This document shows, one piece after another, positions 40,225 to 50,612 of a stretch of 64,000 nt of DNA; positions within the stretch are counted from its first letter, which is position 1, and each line of letters opens with the position of its first letter. The stretch comes from Nostoc sp. NOS(2021). GTDB taxonomy: Bacteria > Cyanobacteriota > Cyanobacteriia > Cyanobacteriales > Nostocaceae. The stretch is from assembly GCF_017115025.1 (NCBI RefSeq), contig NZ_JABXKM010000218.1:1-64000 (forward strand), written 5' to 3'. The notes below the pieces were generated by a model that made no database searches, had not been told where the DNA came from, and saw only the letters and a program-made list of their open reading frames with translations. A program made the position numbers and the translations under genes.

Positions 40225-41133
40225 ATGTCAACCCGCAAAGCCCAACGACTTCAAATTTGTGAACCAGTCCCAGGTCTCCAAATCCTGGTTCAACTCAGTA
40301 ACACTCCCCTAGTGCGGACAGTCATAGTTACTGTTACCCGCCATCAGCTAGCGATCGTAGGGGTTGTATTTGTTGCCACCTTGGCTTTTGCTATGCGGGA
40401 AAACGCTCCCTGGCTGACAGTGCCTAAACAGGTGGCGATTGAATTCTTTTCTGCTGTATCCCAGTCCCTAGCTGCTTTATTGGGGGTGTTAATTGTTTTC
40501 CTCACGTTTAATAGTCAGTTGATCGCTCAAAGGCGGCATGAGGACTACTATACACTTCAGATTCAGATTGACCAACTTATTCGTCTAACTCAGTCTCTTC
40601 CCGCCGAACTCAGTAATTTTGATGAAACTCTGATAGCGCTGATTAACTATTTAGTCCCCTTGCATTTAAAGGATTTACCAATCTGGGCAACTAGCTCTCA
40701 AGTGCTACCTTTAGACAAGCTTTTAGATAATTTCAAGAATGAATATGAATGGGCGCAAGTGGAGCAACAATGCTCCTTAGCTACCCATCTGCACCGACAA
40801 CAAATTTTACTTGTCATCAATAACATGGAAGAAATCCTAGAGGGATTTTCCAGGCTTTACAATCGCATCCTAGAGATGAGCCGTTTCATTCTGGCGATCG
40901 TCAAGTTGTCCTTTCTGTTGGGAGTTTCGCTCCTGTTTTTGCTGTTATTTGGGATTATCGATTTGCAAAGGAAGTTTCCCGATCTCAGCCTACCTGTAAC
41001 TGTTTCTCTAGCAATTTGGGTGTTGATTGCTCTCCTGGAGTTAGTGCTTGATACCTGGTTTTTATATAAAAACCTTTATGGAGCGTCGAGTCACTATCTG
41101 CGGTTTTTCGCTAATACAAAATACCCTAGTTAA
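40225..41133 (+). CDS. membrane protein of unknown function
   Basis: 302 aa; N-terminal and C-terminal pairs of hydrophobic segments. Confidence 0.75.
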   Translation: MSTRKAQRLQICEPVPGLQILVQLSNTPLVRTVIVTVTRHQLAIVGVVFVATLAFAMRENAPWLTVPKQVAIEFFSAVSQSLAALLGVLIVFLTFNSQLIAQRRHEDYYTLQIQIDQLIRLTQSLPAELSNFDETLIALINYLVPLHLKDLPIWATSSQVLPLDKLLDNFKNEYEWAQVEQQCSLATHLHRQQILLVINNMEEILEGFSRLYNRILEMSRFILAIVKLSFLLGVSLLFLLLFGIIDLQRKFPDLSLPVTVSLAIWVLIALLELVLDTWFLYKNLYGASSHYLRFFANTKYPS

Positions 41134-41312
41134 TAGACGGAGGCTAACTTACTATGAGTAACTTAACATTCCCAAATACCAAAGTTAGTAATACAACAAG
41201 TAAGTCATAACAATTCAAAATTCAAAATTCAAAATTGTTCGCGTAGCGTCTCGTAGAGAAGAGAGTTACATAAAGGGATTTCAACCCCGACTAAAATCCA
41301 CTGGAGGTTCTA

Positions 41313-42833
41313 ATGAACCATGAAATTTCTAACGATTTGACTGAGAACAGGATAGAACCGAAGCTACCGCGATCGCCAAGAAAGATTATTTTGGTAATTT
41401 TGGGCGTGATGGTGCTGGCTGGGCTGGTTTTTCTTGGTATCCATGCGGGTGCAGCTAAGACAGAGAAAACGGGAAAAGCTGATCGTAATAAGCAGCAAGT
41501 GACACCTGTAACCGTGGCAATGGTGACACAAAAAACGGTTCCGATACAATTGCAGGCGATCGGCAATGTGCAATCGGGGTCTACGGTATCGATTACGCCC
41601 GAAGCCAGTGGACGGATCATTGGAGTTTATTTCAAGAAAGGTCAAGAAGTGAAAAAGGGACAACTTTTGTTTACCCTGGATGACCGATCGCAAACTGCTG
41701 CAATCCAGCAAGCTCAAGGAACTGTCGCCAAAGACCAAGCTTCGGTACAACAAGCAAGAGCTGCATTAACTAGAGACTTGGGTCAGGTAGACCAAGCCAG
41801 GGCGACTTTAATTAAAGACCTAGCCTCTGTGCGACAAGCCCAGGCGACTGTGGGGAAGGATCAAGCACAAGTAGATTTTGCTCAGGGACAGAGCGATCGC
41901 TATGGTGCATTGTACAAGAAGGGCGCGATCAGTTTGGATACAGCACAGCAATACGTTGCCAACATCCGCACAGCTCAAGCAACCCTGCAAGCAGATCGAG
42001 AAGCGATCGCTAATGTTCAGGCTGTTTTGAAAAGCGATCAAGTGGCGCTGGCTAATGCTGGCGCAGTTGTCAAGGGCGATCAAGCTGCGATCGCGAATGC
42101 TCAAGCTGTTGTCAGTTCCGACCAGGGAGCATTGGACAATACCAAAGTGCAATTGTCTTACGCCAAAATTTATGCGCCGATTAATGGTCTCGCTGGCAAT
42201 ATTCTGGTGACTCAGGGCAATGTGGTGCAAGCCAACAGCACGACTCCACTTGTTACCCTCACCCAAATTCGCCCGATTCAAGTTGCTTTTTCCATTCCCG
42301 AAACAAATCTGCCCCAGGTACAAAAGTATATGCAGAATGGCAAGCTGAAGGTAGATGTGACGTTTCCCAACGATCAAGCTCATTCTGTACCCGGTACTTT
42401 GACATTTGTCAATAATACGGTCGATAACACCACGGGGACAATTCAACTGATTGGCGACTTTGACAACTCTCAGGGACATTTGTTTCCCGGTCAATTTGTG
42501 AATGCAACCCTAACGCTGACTGAAGAACCGAATGCAACGGTTGTTCCCTCCCAAGCCGTGCAGAATGGCCCAGATGGACAGTTTGTCTTTGTCGTTAAGC
42601 CAGATATGACGGTGGAAAATGTTCCAGTTACAGTCAGCAGCAGCATTGATGGGCTAGATGTGGTTCAGAAAGGGCCGCAACCAGGCGATAAAATTGTCAC
42701 CGATGGTCAAGCGAATCTCGTTTCCGGTAGCAAAATCCGCATCAAAACAGCCGGCAATAACTCAAATGCCGATGGAAATTCCTCGAAGTCAAAAAGAAAT
42801 CATGCGCCGAAGTCAGGCGGAGGTGATTCATGA
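41313..42833 (+). CDS. MdtA/AcrA-like RND periplasmic adaptor
   Basis: IQLQAIGNVQSGSTVSITPEASGRIIGVYFKKGQEVKKGQLLFTLD; IYAPINGLAGNILVTQGNVV. Confidence 0.93.
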   Translation: MNHEISNDLTENRIEPKLPRSPRKIILVILGVMVLAGLVFLGIHAGAAKTEKTGKADRNKQQVTPVTVAMVTQKTVPIQLQAIGNVQSGSTVSITPEASGRIIGVYFKKGQEVKKGQLLFTLDDRSQTAAIQQAQGTVAKDQASVQQARAALTRDLGQVDQARATLIKDLASVRQAQATVGKDQAQVDFAQGQSDRYGALYKKGAISLDTAQQYVANIRTAQATLQADREAIANVQAVLKSDQVALANAGAVVKGDQAAIANAQAVVSSDQGALDNTKVQLSYAKIYAPINGLAGNILVTQGNVVQANSTTPLVTLTQIRPIQVAFSIPETNLPQVQKYMQNGKLKVDVTFPNDQAHSVPGTLTFVNNTVDNTTGTIQLIGDFDNSQGHLFPGQFVNATLTLTEEPNATVVPSQAVQNGPDGQFVFVVKPDMTVENVPVTVSSSIDGLDVVQKGPQPGDKIVTDGQANLVSGSKIRIKTAGNNSNADGNSSKSKRNHAPKSGGGDS

Positions 42834-45800
42834 ACCTTTCAGAGCCATTTATTCGCCGCCCGATCATGACGACTCTGGTGATGGCGGCAATTTTGATCTT
42901 CGGTTTCATGAGTTATCGCTTACTGCCAATCAGCGATTTACCAAGTGTGGATTATCCCACAATTCAGGTAAGTGCCTCCCGACCGGGAGCCAGCCCGGAA
43001 ACGATGGCAGCATCGGTTGCTCGTCCCCTAGAGAAGCAATTTTCCAGCATTGCTGGACTCGATTCGCTCAACTCAACTAGCACCTTGGGACAGACTCAAA
43101 TTACCCTGCAATTTAACCTGAGTCGGAATATTGATGACGCGGCGCAGGATGTGCAAGCAGCGATATCGGGAGCATCGGGGCAAATTGCGACCGATTTACC
43201 CAATCCTCCCACCTACAGCAAGGTTAACCCCGCCGATCAACCGATTCTCTACCTTTACCTGGACTCTCCCACTCTGCCCCTTTCTCAGGTAGACAATTAT
43301 GCTGAGACTTATCTGGCGCAAAAGCTATCTACAATCAATGGGGTGGCACAGGTAGCTGTCTACGGTTCCCAAAAGTATGCGGCTCGAATTCAACTTGATC
43401 CGCAGCAATTAGCAACACGGCAAATTGGGCTAGATCAGGTGGCGACGGCGATTCAACAGGGTAACGTCGATTTGCCTACCGGCAGCCTTTCGGGAAATCA
43501 CAAGAATTTTACAGTCCAAACCAACGGACAACTCCAGGATGCGGCTGCTTATCGCCAGTTGATTGTGTCTTATAAAGATGGAATGCCCATCTATCTCAAT
43601 CAACTGGGTCAGATCATTGACAGTGTAGAAAATGACAAGCTAGCAAGCTGGTACAACAATACCCGCGCCATTATTCTCACCATTCAAAGACAGCCCGGAA
43701 CCAATACGGTGCAAGTCGTAGACACGATTAAGAAATTGCTCCCGAATTTGCGATCGCAGATTCCGGCATCCGTGGAAATTGGGATTCTCTATGATGCGTC
43801 TCAGTCAATTCGAGACTCAGTAGATGATGTCAGATTTACCTTGATTCTGACGATCGCTCTAGTTATCTTAGTAATCTTCCTATTTTTGCGGAACCTCTCG
43901 GCGACGGTGATTCCCAGTTTGGCGTTACCCGTTTCGCTGATTGGTACCTTTGCGGTAATGTATTTGCTGCAATACTCACTAGATAACCTGTCGCTGATGG
44001 CGTTGACCCTTTCCGTGGGCTTCGTCGTGGATGATGCGATCGTCATGCTGGAAAATATCGTTCGTCACATGGAAATGGGGGAACGTCCACTAGAAGCGGC
44101 GTTGAATGGGTCGAGAGAAATTGGTTTCACCATCCTATCAATGACCCTTTCCTTAGTTGCAGTCTTCATCCCGATGTTGTTCATGAGTGGAGTGCTGGGA
44201 CGATTATTTCATGAATTTGCGGTGACGATCGCAGTGGCAATTCTCGTATCTGGTTTTGTGTCTTTGAGTCTGACTCCGATGTTGTGCAGTCGTTTTCTGC
44301 GTCCGGTGGATCATGCCCATCAAAGTCGGTTATATCAAGCTTCCGAATATGTCTTTGATCGCTTCCTCGGTTTGTACGATTGGAGTCTCAAAAAAGTCTT
44401 AAAATATCACCTCACCACGATGATTTTATCTGGCTTTCTATTGGTGGTGACAGTTGGGCTGTTGGTGATCGTTCCCAAAGGCTTTATTCCTAGCGAAGAT
44501 ACCGGACAAATTACAGGCATTACCCAAGCAGCCCAGGATGCATCCTTTGATAATCTTGTCCAGCATCAGCAGACAGTTGCTAACCTGATCCGCCAAGACC
44601 CGAACGTGGATGCAGTCAACTCCAATATTGGGGCGGGAGCGAGTGGAAGTGGCGGTGGGGCAGCAGTTGCAGCCAATTCTGGTAGTTTGTTTATTCGGTT
44701 AAAACCGCGATCGCAGCGCCAACTTAGTGCCGACGAAATCGTGCAAAATTTGCGAATCAAACTCGCCACTGTTCCCGGCATCCAAGTATTCTTACAAAAT
44801 CCCCCAGCGATTCCCATTGGCGCTCAACAAAGCACGGGACTTTATCAATTGGCACTCCAGAGTTCAGATGTCAAACCCTTGCAGGAGTATGTTCCTCAAC
44901 TTGTTCTCAAGATGAAGACCTTGACAGAACTCCAGGATGTCAACAGCGATTTACAGTTTGCTTCTAAGATTCAAATTGACATTGACCGCGATAAAGCCTC
45001 AACTTATGGGATCACCGCCGAGCAAATCGAAAATACCTTAAGAAGTGCCTATGGCTCTTACCAAGTGTCAACCATCTATGCAGCGACCAATGAATATCAA
45101 GTGATTCTGGAATTAGCACCCCAATATCAGGAGAATATCAATGCTTTGTTGACATTATATATTAACTCCAGCACAGGAGTAGCAGTTCCTCTGAAGACAT
45201 TTGCCAAACTATCTCAGGGAGTCAGCCCATTAATGGTCAATCATAACGGTCGGATGAACGCCGCTACGATTTCCTTTAACCTCGCGCCCGGTGTGTCCTT
45301 GGGAAATGCCAACCAAGAGATTGAAGAACTGATTAATCAGGTGATTCCTGCGAGTATTAGCACGAACTTTCAGGGCGCAAGTCAGGTATTTCAGAGTTCA
45401 CTGCCGAGTTTGGGTTTATTGTTAGCGATCGCAGTCTTAGTAATTTATCTGATCCTGGGTGTTCTCTATGAGGATTTCATTCACCCAATTACAATTCTTT
45501 CCGGTTTGCCTTCAGCAGGTTTTGGCGCATTGTTAACGCTGATCATATTCCATGTCGAACTGAATGTTTACTCCTTCATCGGCATAATTCTCTTGGTGGG
45601 CATCGTTAAGAAAAACGGCATTATGATGGTGGATTTTGCCATTGAAGCCCAGCGAAATGAAGGGAAAAAGCCCTCTGAGGCGATTTATCAAGCTTGCTTG
45701 GTGCGCTTCCGCCCGATTATGATGACGACGATGGCAGCATTAATGGGAACTTTACCGATCGCGATCGGATTTGGGGCTGGCTCCGAATCCCGCCGTCCTC

Positions 45801-45952
45801 TAGGTATTGCAGTTGTGGGTGGACTGGTATTTTCTCAGATATTGACCCTGTATTTAACTCCCGTGTTCTTTATATATATGGAATCATGGCGGAAAAAGCT
45901 TAGTCAAGTTAAGTTCCGGCGGGTGTTTTCATTTTCAGGCGGGCGATCGTGA
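42830..45952 (+). CDS. RND efflux transporter, MdtB/C-like
   Basis: 1040 aa; FIRRPIMTTLVMAAILIFGFMSYRLLPISDLPSVDYPTIQV; GFVVDDAIVMLENIVRHME; overlaps the adaptor stop. Confidence 0.95.
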   Translation: MNLSEPFIRRPIMTTLVMAAILIFGFMSYRLLPISDLPSVDYPTIQVSASRPGASPETMAASVARPLEKQFSSIAGLDSLNSTSTLGQTQITLQFNLSRNIDDAAQDVQAAISGASGQIATDLPNPPTYSKVNPADQPILYLYLDSPTLPLSQVDNYAETYLAQKLSTINGVAQVAVYGSQKYAARIQLDPQQLATRQIGLDQVATAIQQGNVDLPTGSLSGNHKNFTVQTNGQLQDAAAYRQLIVSYKDGMPIYLNQLGQIIDSVENDKLASWYNNTRAIILTIQRQPGTNTVQVVDTIKKLLPNLRSQIPASVEIGILYDASQSIRDSVDDVRFTLILTIALVILVIFLFLRNLSATVIPSLALPVSLIGTFAVMYLLQYSLDNLSLMALTLSVGFVVDDAIVMLENIVRHMEMGERPLEAALNGSREIGFTILSMTLSLVAVFIPMLFMSGVLGRLFHEFAVTIAVAILVSGFVSLSLTPMLCSRFLRPVDHAHQSRLYQASEYVFDRFLGLYDWSLKKVLKYHLTTMILSGFLLVVTVGLLVIVPKGFIPSEDTGQITGITQAAQDASFDNLVQHQQTVANLIRQDPNVDAVNSNIGAGASGSGGGAAVAANSGSLFIRLKPRSQRQLSADEIVQNLRIKLATVPGIQVFLQNPPAIPIGAQQSTGLYQLALQSSDVKPLQEYVPQLVLKMKTLTELQDVNSDLQFASKIQIDIDRDKASTYGITAEQIENTLRSAYGSYQVSTIYAATNEYQVILELAPQYQENINALLTLYINSSTGVAVPLKTFAKLSQGVSPLMVNHNGRMNAATISFNLAPGVSLGNANQEIEELINQVIPASISTNFQGASQVFQSSLPSLGLLLAIAVLVIYLILGVLYEDFIHPITILSGLPSAGFGALLTLIIFHVELNVYSFIGIILLVGIVKKNGIMMVDFAIEAQRNEGKKPSEAIYQACLVRFRPIMMTTMAALMGTLPIAIGFGAGSESRRPLGIAVVGGLVFSQILTLYLTPVFFIYMESWRKKLSQVKFRRVFSFSGGRS

Positions 45953-46205
45953 TATTCAAGAAGCAATAGCAGTTTACAACTGACTGAGTTAGAGAATCTA
46001 TCGCAATCCTAAATGAGTTGTAAAAATTAATTATTTTTTAAACGAACCGCAGAGACGCAGAGGACACAGAGAGTTAAGAAATTTAAATATAGTTACGCTT
46101 TCAACTAACGCACCGTCAACAATTCAAGGTGCGTTAGCCTACGGCATAACACACCCTACTTCTGATTTTCTCAATTACGAATTACGAATTACGAATTAAA
46201 CACTT

Positions 46206-47186
46206 ATGTCAGATATTAAAGATGCATTAGACCGAATTCATTACTGGTTTCAAGAAAATCATCCAGCAAAGATTGCATCATTGGCATCAGGTTTAAGTCC
46301 ATTAGAAATAGATAATGTGTTGAGTACCCTATCTTTTAAAGTATCCCAAGAAGTTCAGGAAATTTATGAATGGTCAAATGGATATCCCAAATATGATTGT
46401 GCAGATGATTGGATATTTTATTATATGTTTCTTCTAAGTTTAGAGTCAGCAGCGAAAGAGGCTCAAACTTGGGTAGAAGAACATGAAGAAATAGCCCTGA
46501 TGTATAAGTATGCAGGTAAACCTGTCTTCCCAATCTGCATGTCAGATATTGAGTTTTTAGCAGTTGCTGCAACGGATGATGAACAAACAACTTCTCCTGT
46601 AATTCATATCTCTGAAATTGCCGAAATTTCACTGCAATACACCAATTTAACATCCATGATGTTGACTCTGGCAGAATCTTACGAGACTGGGGGGTTGTTC
46701 ATCGATTGCAAAGGTTACATAGAGAAAGATGAGAAAAAGTATGCTGCTGCATATCGAAAATACAACTCAGGAATTACAGACTTAGCTCTCGAAAGATTTC
46801 TGAAAACATTTCCTGAAGATTCCTCTTGGAAACCCGTACAACTACTTCATAACGACCTATATATGAGCAATACCTATGGAATAGAAATTCCACCAAGTAG
46901 CCTGAAAACTAAAGTAGTTAATACTCTTCTTAATCTGCTGCAAGATGAAAAATATGATTCCGGCTTTTCTGTAGTACTAGTACTCGAAGAACTTCGAGCA
47001 GTAGATGCATTAATTCAAGGACTTAAACACCCTAGCAAATGGGTTCGGAGTCGAGCGGCGTTTGCTTTAGGAAAAATAAAAGCATTTGAGGCTGTGGAGT
47101 TTGTATCACAGCTTTTAGAAGATCCAGATCCAGTTGTTCAAGAAGCAGTGAAGGAGGCGTTAGAGATGTTTAAAAATCAGAGATAG
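46206..47186 (+). CDS. SMI1/KNR4-like and HEAT-repeat protein
   Basis: VSQEVQEIYEWSNGYPKYD; LKHPSKWVRSRAAFALGKIKAFEAVEFVSQLLEDPDPVVQEAVKEALE. Confidence 0.75.
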   Translation: MSDIKDALDRIHYWFQENHPAKIASLASGLSPLEIDNVLSTLSFKVSQEVQEIYEWSNGYPKYDCADDWIFYYMFLLSLESAAKEAQTWVEEHEEIALMYKYAGKPVFPICMSDIEFLAVAATDDEQTTSPVIHISEIAEISLQYTNLTSMMLTLAESYETGGLFIDCKGYIEKDEKKYAAAYRKYNSGITDLALERFLKTFPEDSSWKPVQLLHNDLYMSNTYGIEIPPSSLKTKVVNTLLNLLQDEKYDSGFSVVLVLEELRAVDALIQGLKHPSKWVRSRAAFALGKIKAFEAVEFVSQLLEDPDPVVQEAVKEALEMFKNQR

Positions 47187-47444
47187 AGCCGTTGCACCTA
47201 TCACGCATTTATCAAACTCACGTTGACATTATATTTCAATACAGTTTCAGTTAAGCATTTCTTCCTTCTCTTCCTTCTCTTCCTTCTCTTCCTTTGCGTT
47301 CTTTGCGTCCTTTGCGGTAGCCTGCGGCAAGCCGCTCCGCGTCTACGTTTAAAAAATTGACTTTGACAAAGAGTTAAGCCTTAACCCAAGCGCATTGCTA
47401 TTTAGCGATCGCATCCCCATCACATTTCTGGGAGAATAAAACCC

Positions 47445-50400
47445 ATGAACCTTTCAGAACTCTTCATTCGTCGTCCAGTCATGACCACCTTGGTGATGAT
47501 GGGTATCCTCATTTTCGGTCTGATGAGTTATGTATTGTTACCCATCAGTGCGCTGCCCAACGTTGAATATCCTTTTATTTCTGTCTCTGCTAGTCTCCCT
47601 GGTGCCACGCCCGAAACAATGGCATCTTCGGTCGCCGCACCCCTAGAAAGACAGTTTACCGAAATTGCCGGACTAAATTCATTCAATTCCACCAGTTCAA
47701 CTGGCAGCACCAGCATCTCCCTACAATTTGACTTTAGCCGCAGAGTGGAGGATGCCGCCAAAGATGTACAGGCAGCCATCTCAGCCGCAGCCGGACAACT
47801 GCCCGCCGGAATGCCTCACCCGCCCACCTACCGCAAAGTTAACCCGTCTGTCTCACCGGTTCTCTACCTCTATATGTATTCTGAGACACAGCAAATCTCG
47901 ACAGTAGATGAATACGCAGAGGTAACAGTTGGTCAGCCAATCTCAATGATTGATGGTGTTGCTCAGGTACAGGTCTATGGTCAACAGCAATATGCAGTCC
48001 GCGTGCAGCTTGACCCGCGAGAGTTGGCATCGAGGGGAATTGGTCTAAATCAGGTAAAAACTGCAATTCAACAGGGAAATGTTGATTTGCCAACCGGCAG
48101 TCTCTCTGACGCTTACAAAAATTATACGATTCAGGCGAACGGTCAACTTACCGACGCTGCCGGCTATCGTCAACTTATTGTAACTTACGCCAATGGTGCG
48201 CCCGTGCGCCTCCAGGATTTGGGGGACGTGATTGACAGTGAACAAAACGTCAAAGTCTCAAATTTGTATAGCGATAACAAGGTGACAAACCGCCATTCTG
48301 TTGTTCTCGCTGTGCAGCCGCAGCCCGGAGCTAACACTGTAAATATTGTTGATGCCATCAATGAACTTTTACCTACGCTCCGCGAACAAGTTCCCAAATC
48401 CATTGAGATGGGGATTATGTACGATCGCTCCCAAACCATCCGAGCCTCTGTCAACGATGTGAAGTTTACCTTGGTTCTCTCGATTTGTCTAGTTGTCTTG
48501 GTGATTTTCTTATTCTTGCGTGATGTCACGGCGACGCTGATTCCCAGTTTGGCACTACCTGTAGCCATCATTGGCACTTTTGCCGTGATGTATCTGTCGG
48601 GCTTCTCCCTAGACAACATCTCACTCATGGCGTTGACCCTCTCCGTGGGCTTTGTCGTGGATGATGCGATCGTTGTGTTGGAAAATGTCGTCCGTTATCG
48701 GGAAATGGGCGAATCTCCCCTAGACGCAGCATTGAAGGGATCAAGGGAAATCAGCTTCACAATTTTGTCAATGACCCTTTCCTTGGTGGCGGTGTTCATC
48801 CCGATCATGTTTATGAGTGGAATAATCGGTAAATTATTTCATGAATTCGCCGTGACGATCGCAGTGGCAATTTTGGTTTCGGGTTTTGTTTCCCTCAGTC
48901 TCACCCCAATGTTGTGCAGTCGTTTCTTAAGTTCATCGCATCAGCAAAAACCAAATCGGCTCTATCGAGTCTTAGAAGGGGGATTTGATTTACTACTGCG
49001 GGGATATGATTGGACGCTCAAGCCCATCTTAAAATACCGCCTGATGACACTCATTGGTTCTGGCATTCTGCTGCTAATGACCGTCTATTTGTTCGTCATC
49101 GTTCCCAAAGGATTTATTCCTACGGAAGACACCGGACAACTGATGGCGAACACGAAAGCCGCACAAGATATTTCTTTTGATGATATGCTGCGTCACCAGC
49201 AAACGGTTGTTGATATCATTCGTAAAGACCCCAACATTGAAGCAGTTGACTCAATTGTGGGTGCAAGTGGCCCGAACGGTTCAGTCAACGGTGGGCGAAT
49301 TACCATTCGGCTAAAACCACGTTCTCAACGTCAACTCAGTGCTGACCAAATCATTCAAGAGTTAACCCCCAAGTTAAGACGCACAACTGGGATTAAAACA
49401 TTCCTCCGCTCTCCGCCAGCTATTCCCATCGGTGGTCAACAAACTAATTCTACTTATCAGTTCACGTTGCAGAGCTTGAATTTACAAGACTTGCGCCAAT
49501 ACGTTCCCAAACTTGTGGATAAAGTCAAAACCCTACCAGGACTCCGGGACGTTGACAGCGATTTACAACTCAGCACTCCCCAAATTCAAGTCCAAGTTGA
49601 CCACAACAAAGCTGCAACTCTGGGGATTACCGCCCAACAGGTTGAACAAACCCTCAGCGCTGCTTATGGTTCCAGCCAGGTTTCCACTATCTATACCCCA
49701 AATGACCAATTCTATGTAATCTTAGAAGTGAAACCGGAGTTTCAGCGAGATCCCAGCGCCCTATCATTACTATATGTGCAATCGAGTACTGGCAAACAGG
49801 TTCCCCTGAGTGCGATCGCTAATATCACCCAGAATGTCGGCCCTCTCACCGTCGCTCACGTTGCTCAACTCCCCTCTTCGACTATCTCTTTTGACACGCT
49901 CCCAGGAACGTCTCTAAGTCAGGCTACAGATGCCATCAAGCAAGCAGCCAGTGAGTTGCTACCCTCAACAATTACCCCCAGCTTTCAGGGTTCAGCCCAA
50001 ACCTTCCAACAGTCCTTCAACGATTTAGGTGCGCTGTTGTTGGTGTCTATTGTAGTCATCTATCTGATTCTCGGTATCCTCTATGAGGATTTCATTCACC
50101 CGATCACTATTCTTTCCGGTCTACCTTCGGCGGGTTTTGGCGCATTACTGACGCTGCTGATTTTCCAGGTTGATTTAAATCTTTACTCTTTTATCGGCAT
50201 CATTCTGCTAGTGGGCATCGTCAAGAAAAACGGCATTATGCTGGTGGATTTTGCCATTGAAGCCCAGCGAAAGGAAGGTAAAAATTCCTATGATGCCATC
50301 TATGCCGCTTGCTTGACTCGCTTCCGCCCGATTATGATGACGACGATGGCAGCTTTAATTGGGACATTGCCTATTGCTTTGGGGACGGGAGTTGGTTCAG

Positions 50401-50567
50401 AAGCGCGTCGTCCTTTGGGTATTGCGATCGTTGGGGGATTGTTGTTTTCTCAGATATTGACTCTCTATCTGACTCCAGTGTTTTACATTTACATGGAGGC
50501 ATTGCGGAAAAACCTTGGCCAACCTAAGTTTTACCGCTTTTTCTTCAAAAAGCCCAAGGTCAGCTGA
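47445..50567 (+). CDS. RND efflux transporter, paralogue of 42830..45952
   Basis: 1040 aa; FIRRPVMTTLVMMGILIFGLMSYVLLPISALPNVEYP; GFVVDDAIVVLENVVRYRE. Confidence 0.95.
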   Translation: MNLSELFIRRPVMTTLVMMGILIFGLMSYVLLPISALPNVEYPFISVSASLPGATPETMASSVAAPLERQFTEIAGLNSFNSTSSTGSTSISLQFDFSRRVEDAAKDVQAAISAAAGQLPAGMPHPPTYRKVNPSVSPVLYLYMYSETQQISTVDEYAEVTVGQPISMIDGVAQVQVYGQQQYAVRVQLDPRELASRGIGLNQVKTAIQQGNVDLPTGSLSDAYKNYTIQANGQLTDAAGYRQLIVTYANGAPVRLQDLGDVIDSEQNVKVSNLYSDNKVTNRHSVVLAVQPQPGANTVNIVDAINELLPTLREQVPKSIEMGIMYDRSQTIRASVNDVKFTLVLSICLVVLVIFLFLRDVTATLIPSLALPVAIIGTFAVMYLSGFSLDNISLMALTLSVGFVVDDAIVVLENVVRYREMGESPLDAALKGSREISFTILSMTLSLVAVFIPIMFMSGIIGKLFHEFAVTIAVAILVSGFVSLSLTPMLCSRFLSSSHQQKPNRLYRVLEGGFDLLLRGYDWTLKPILKYRLMTLIGSGILLLMTVYLFVIVPKGFIPTEDTGQLMANTKAAQDISFDDMLRHQQTVVDIIRKDPNIEAVDSIVGASGPNGSVNGGRITIRLKPRSQRQLSADQIIQELTPKLRRTTGIKTFLRSPPAIPIGGQQTNSTYQFTLQSLNLQDLRQYVPKLVDKVKTLPGLRDVDSDLQLSTPQIQVQVDHNKAATLGITAQQVEQTLSAAYGSSQVSTIYTPNDQFYVILEVKPEFQRDPSALSLLYVQSSTGKQVPLSAIANITQNVGPLTVAHVAQLPSSTISFDTLPGTSLSQATDAIKQAASELLPSTITPSFQGSAQTFQQSFNDLGALLLVSIVVIYLILGILYEDFIHPITILSGLPSAGFGALLTLLIFQVDLNLYSFIGIILLVGIVKKNGIMLVDFAIEAQRKEGKNSYDAIYAACLTRFRPIMMTTMAALIGTLPIALGTGVGSEARRPLGIAIVGGLLFSQILTLYLTPVFYIYMEALRKNLGQPKFYRFFFKKPKVS

Positions 50568-50612
50568 GAATACTGATATCAAAATCGCCTATAACCTACT
50601 TCAATAATGGAG

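Noticed and set aside
41820-42494. 224-aa minus-strand ORF inside the RND adaptor
   Set aside because: Antisense to the repeat-rich adaptor hairpin; the frame is open because of the compositional bias of the repeats.
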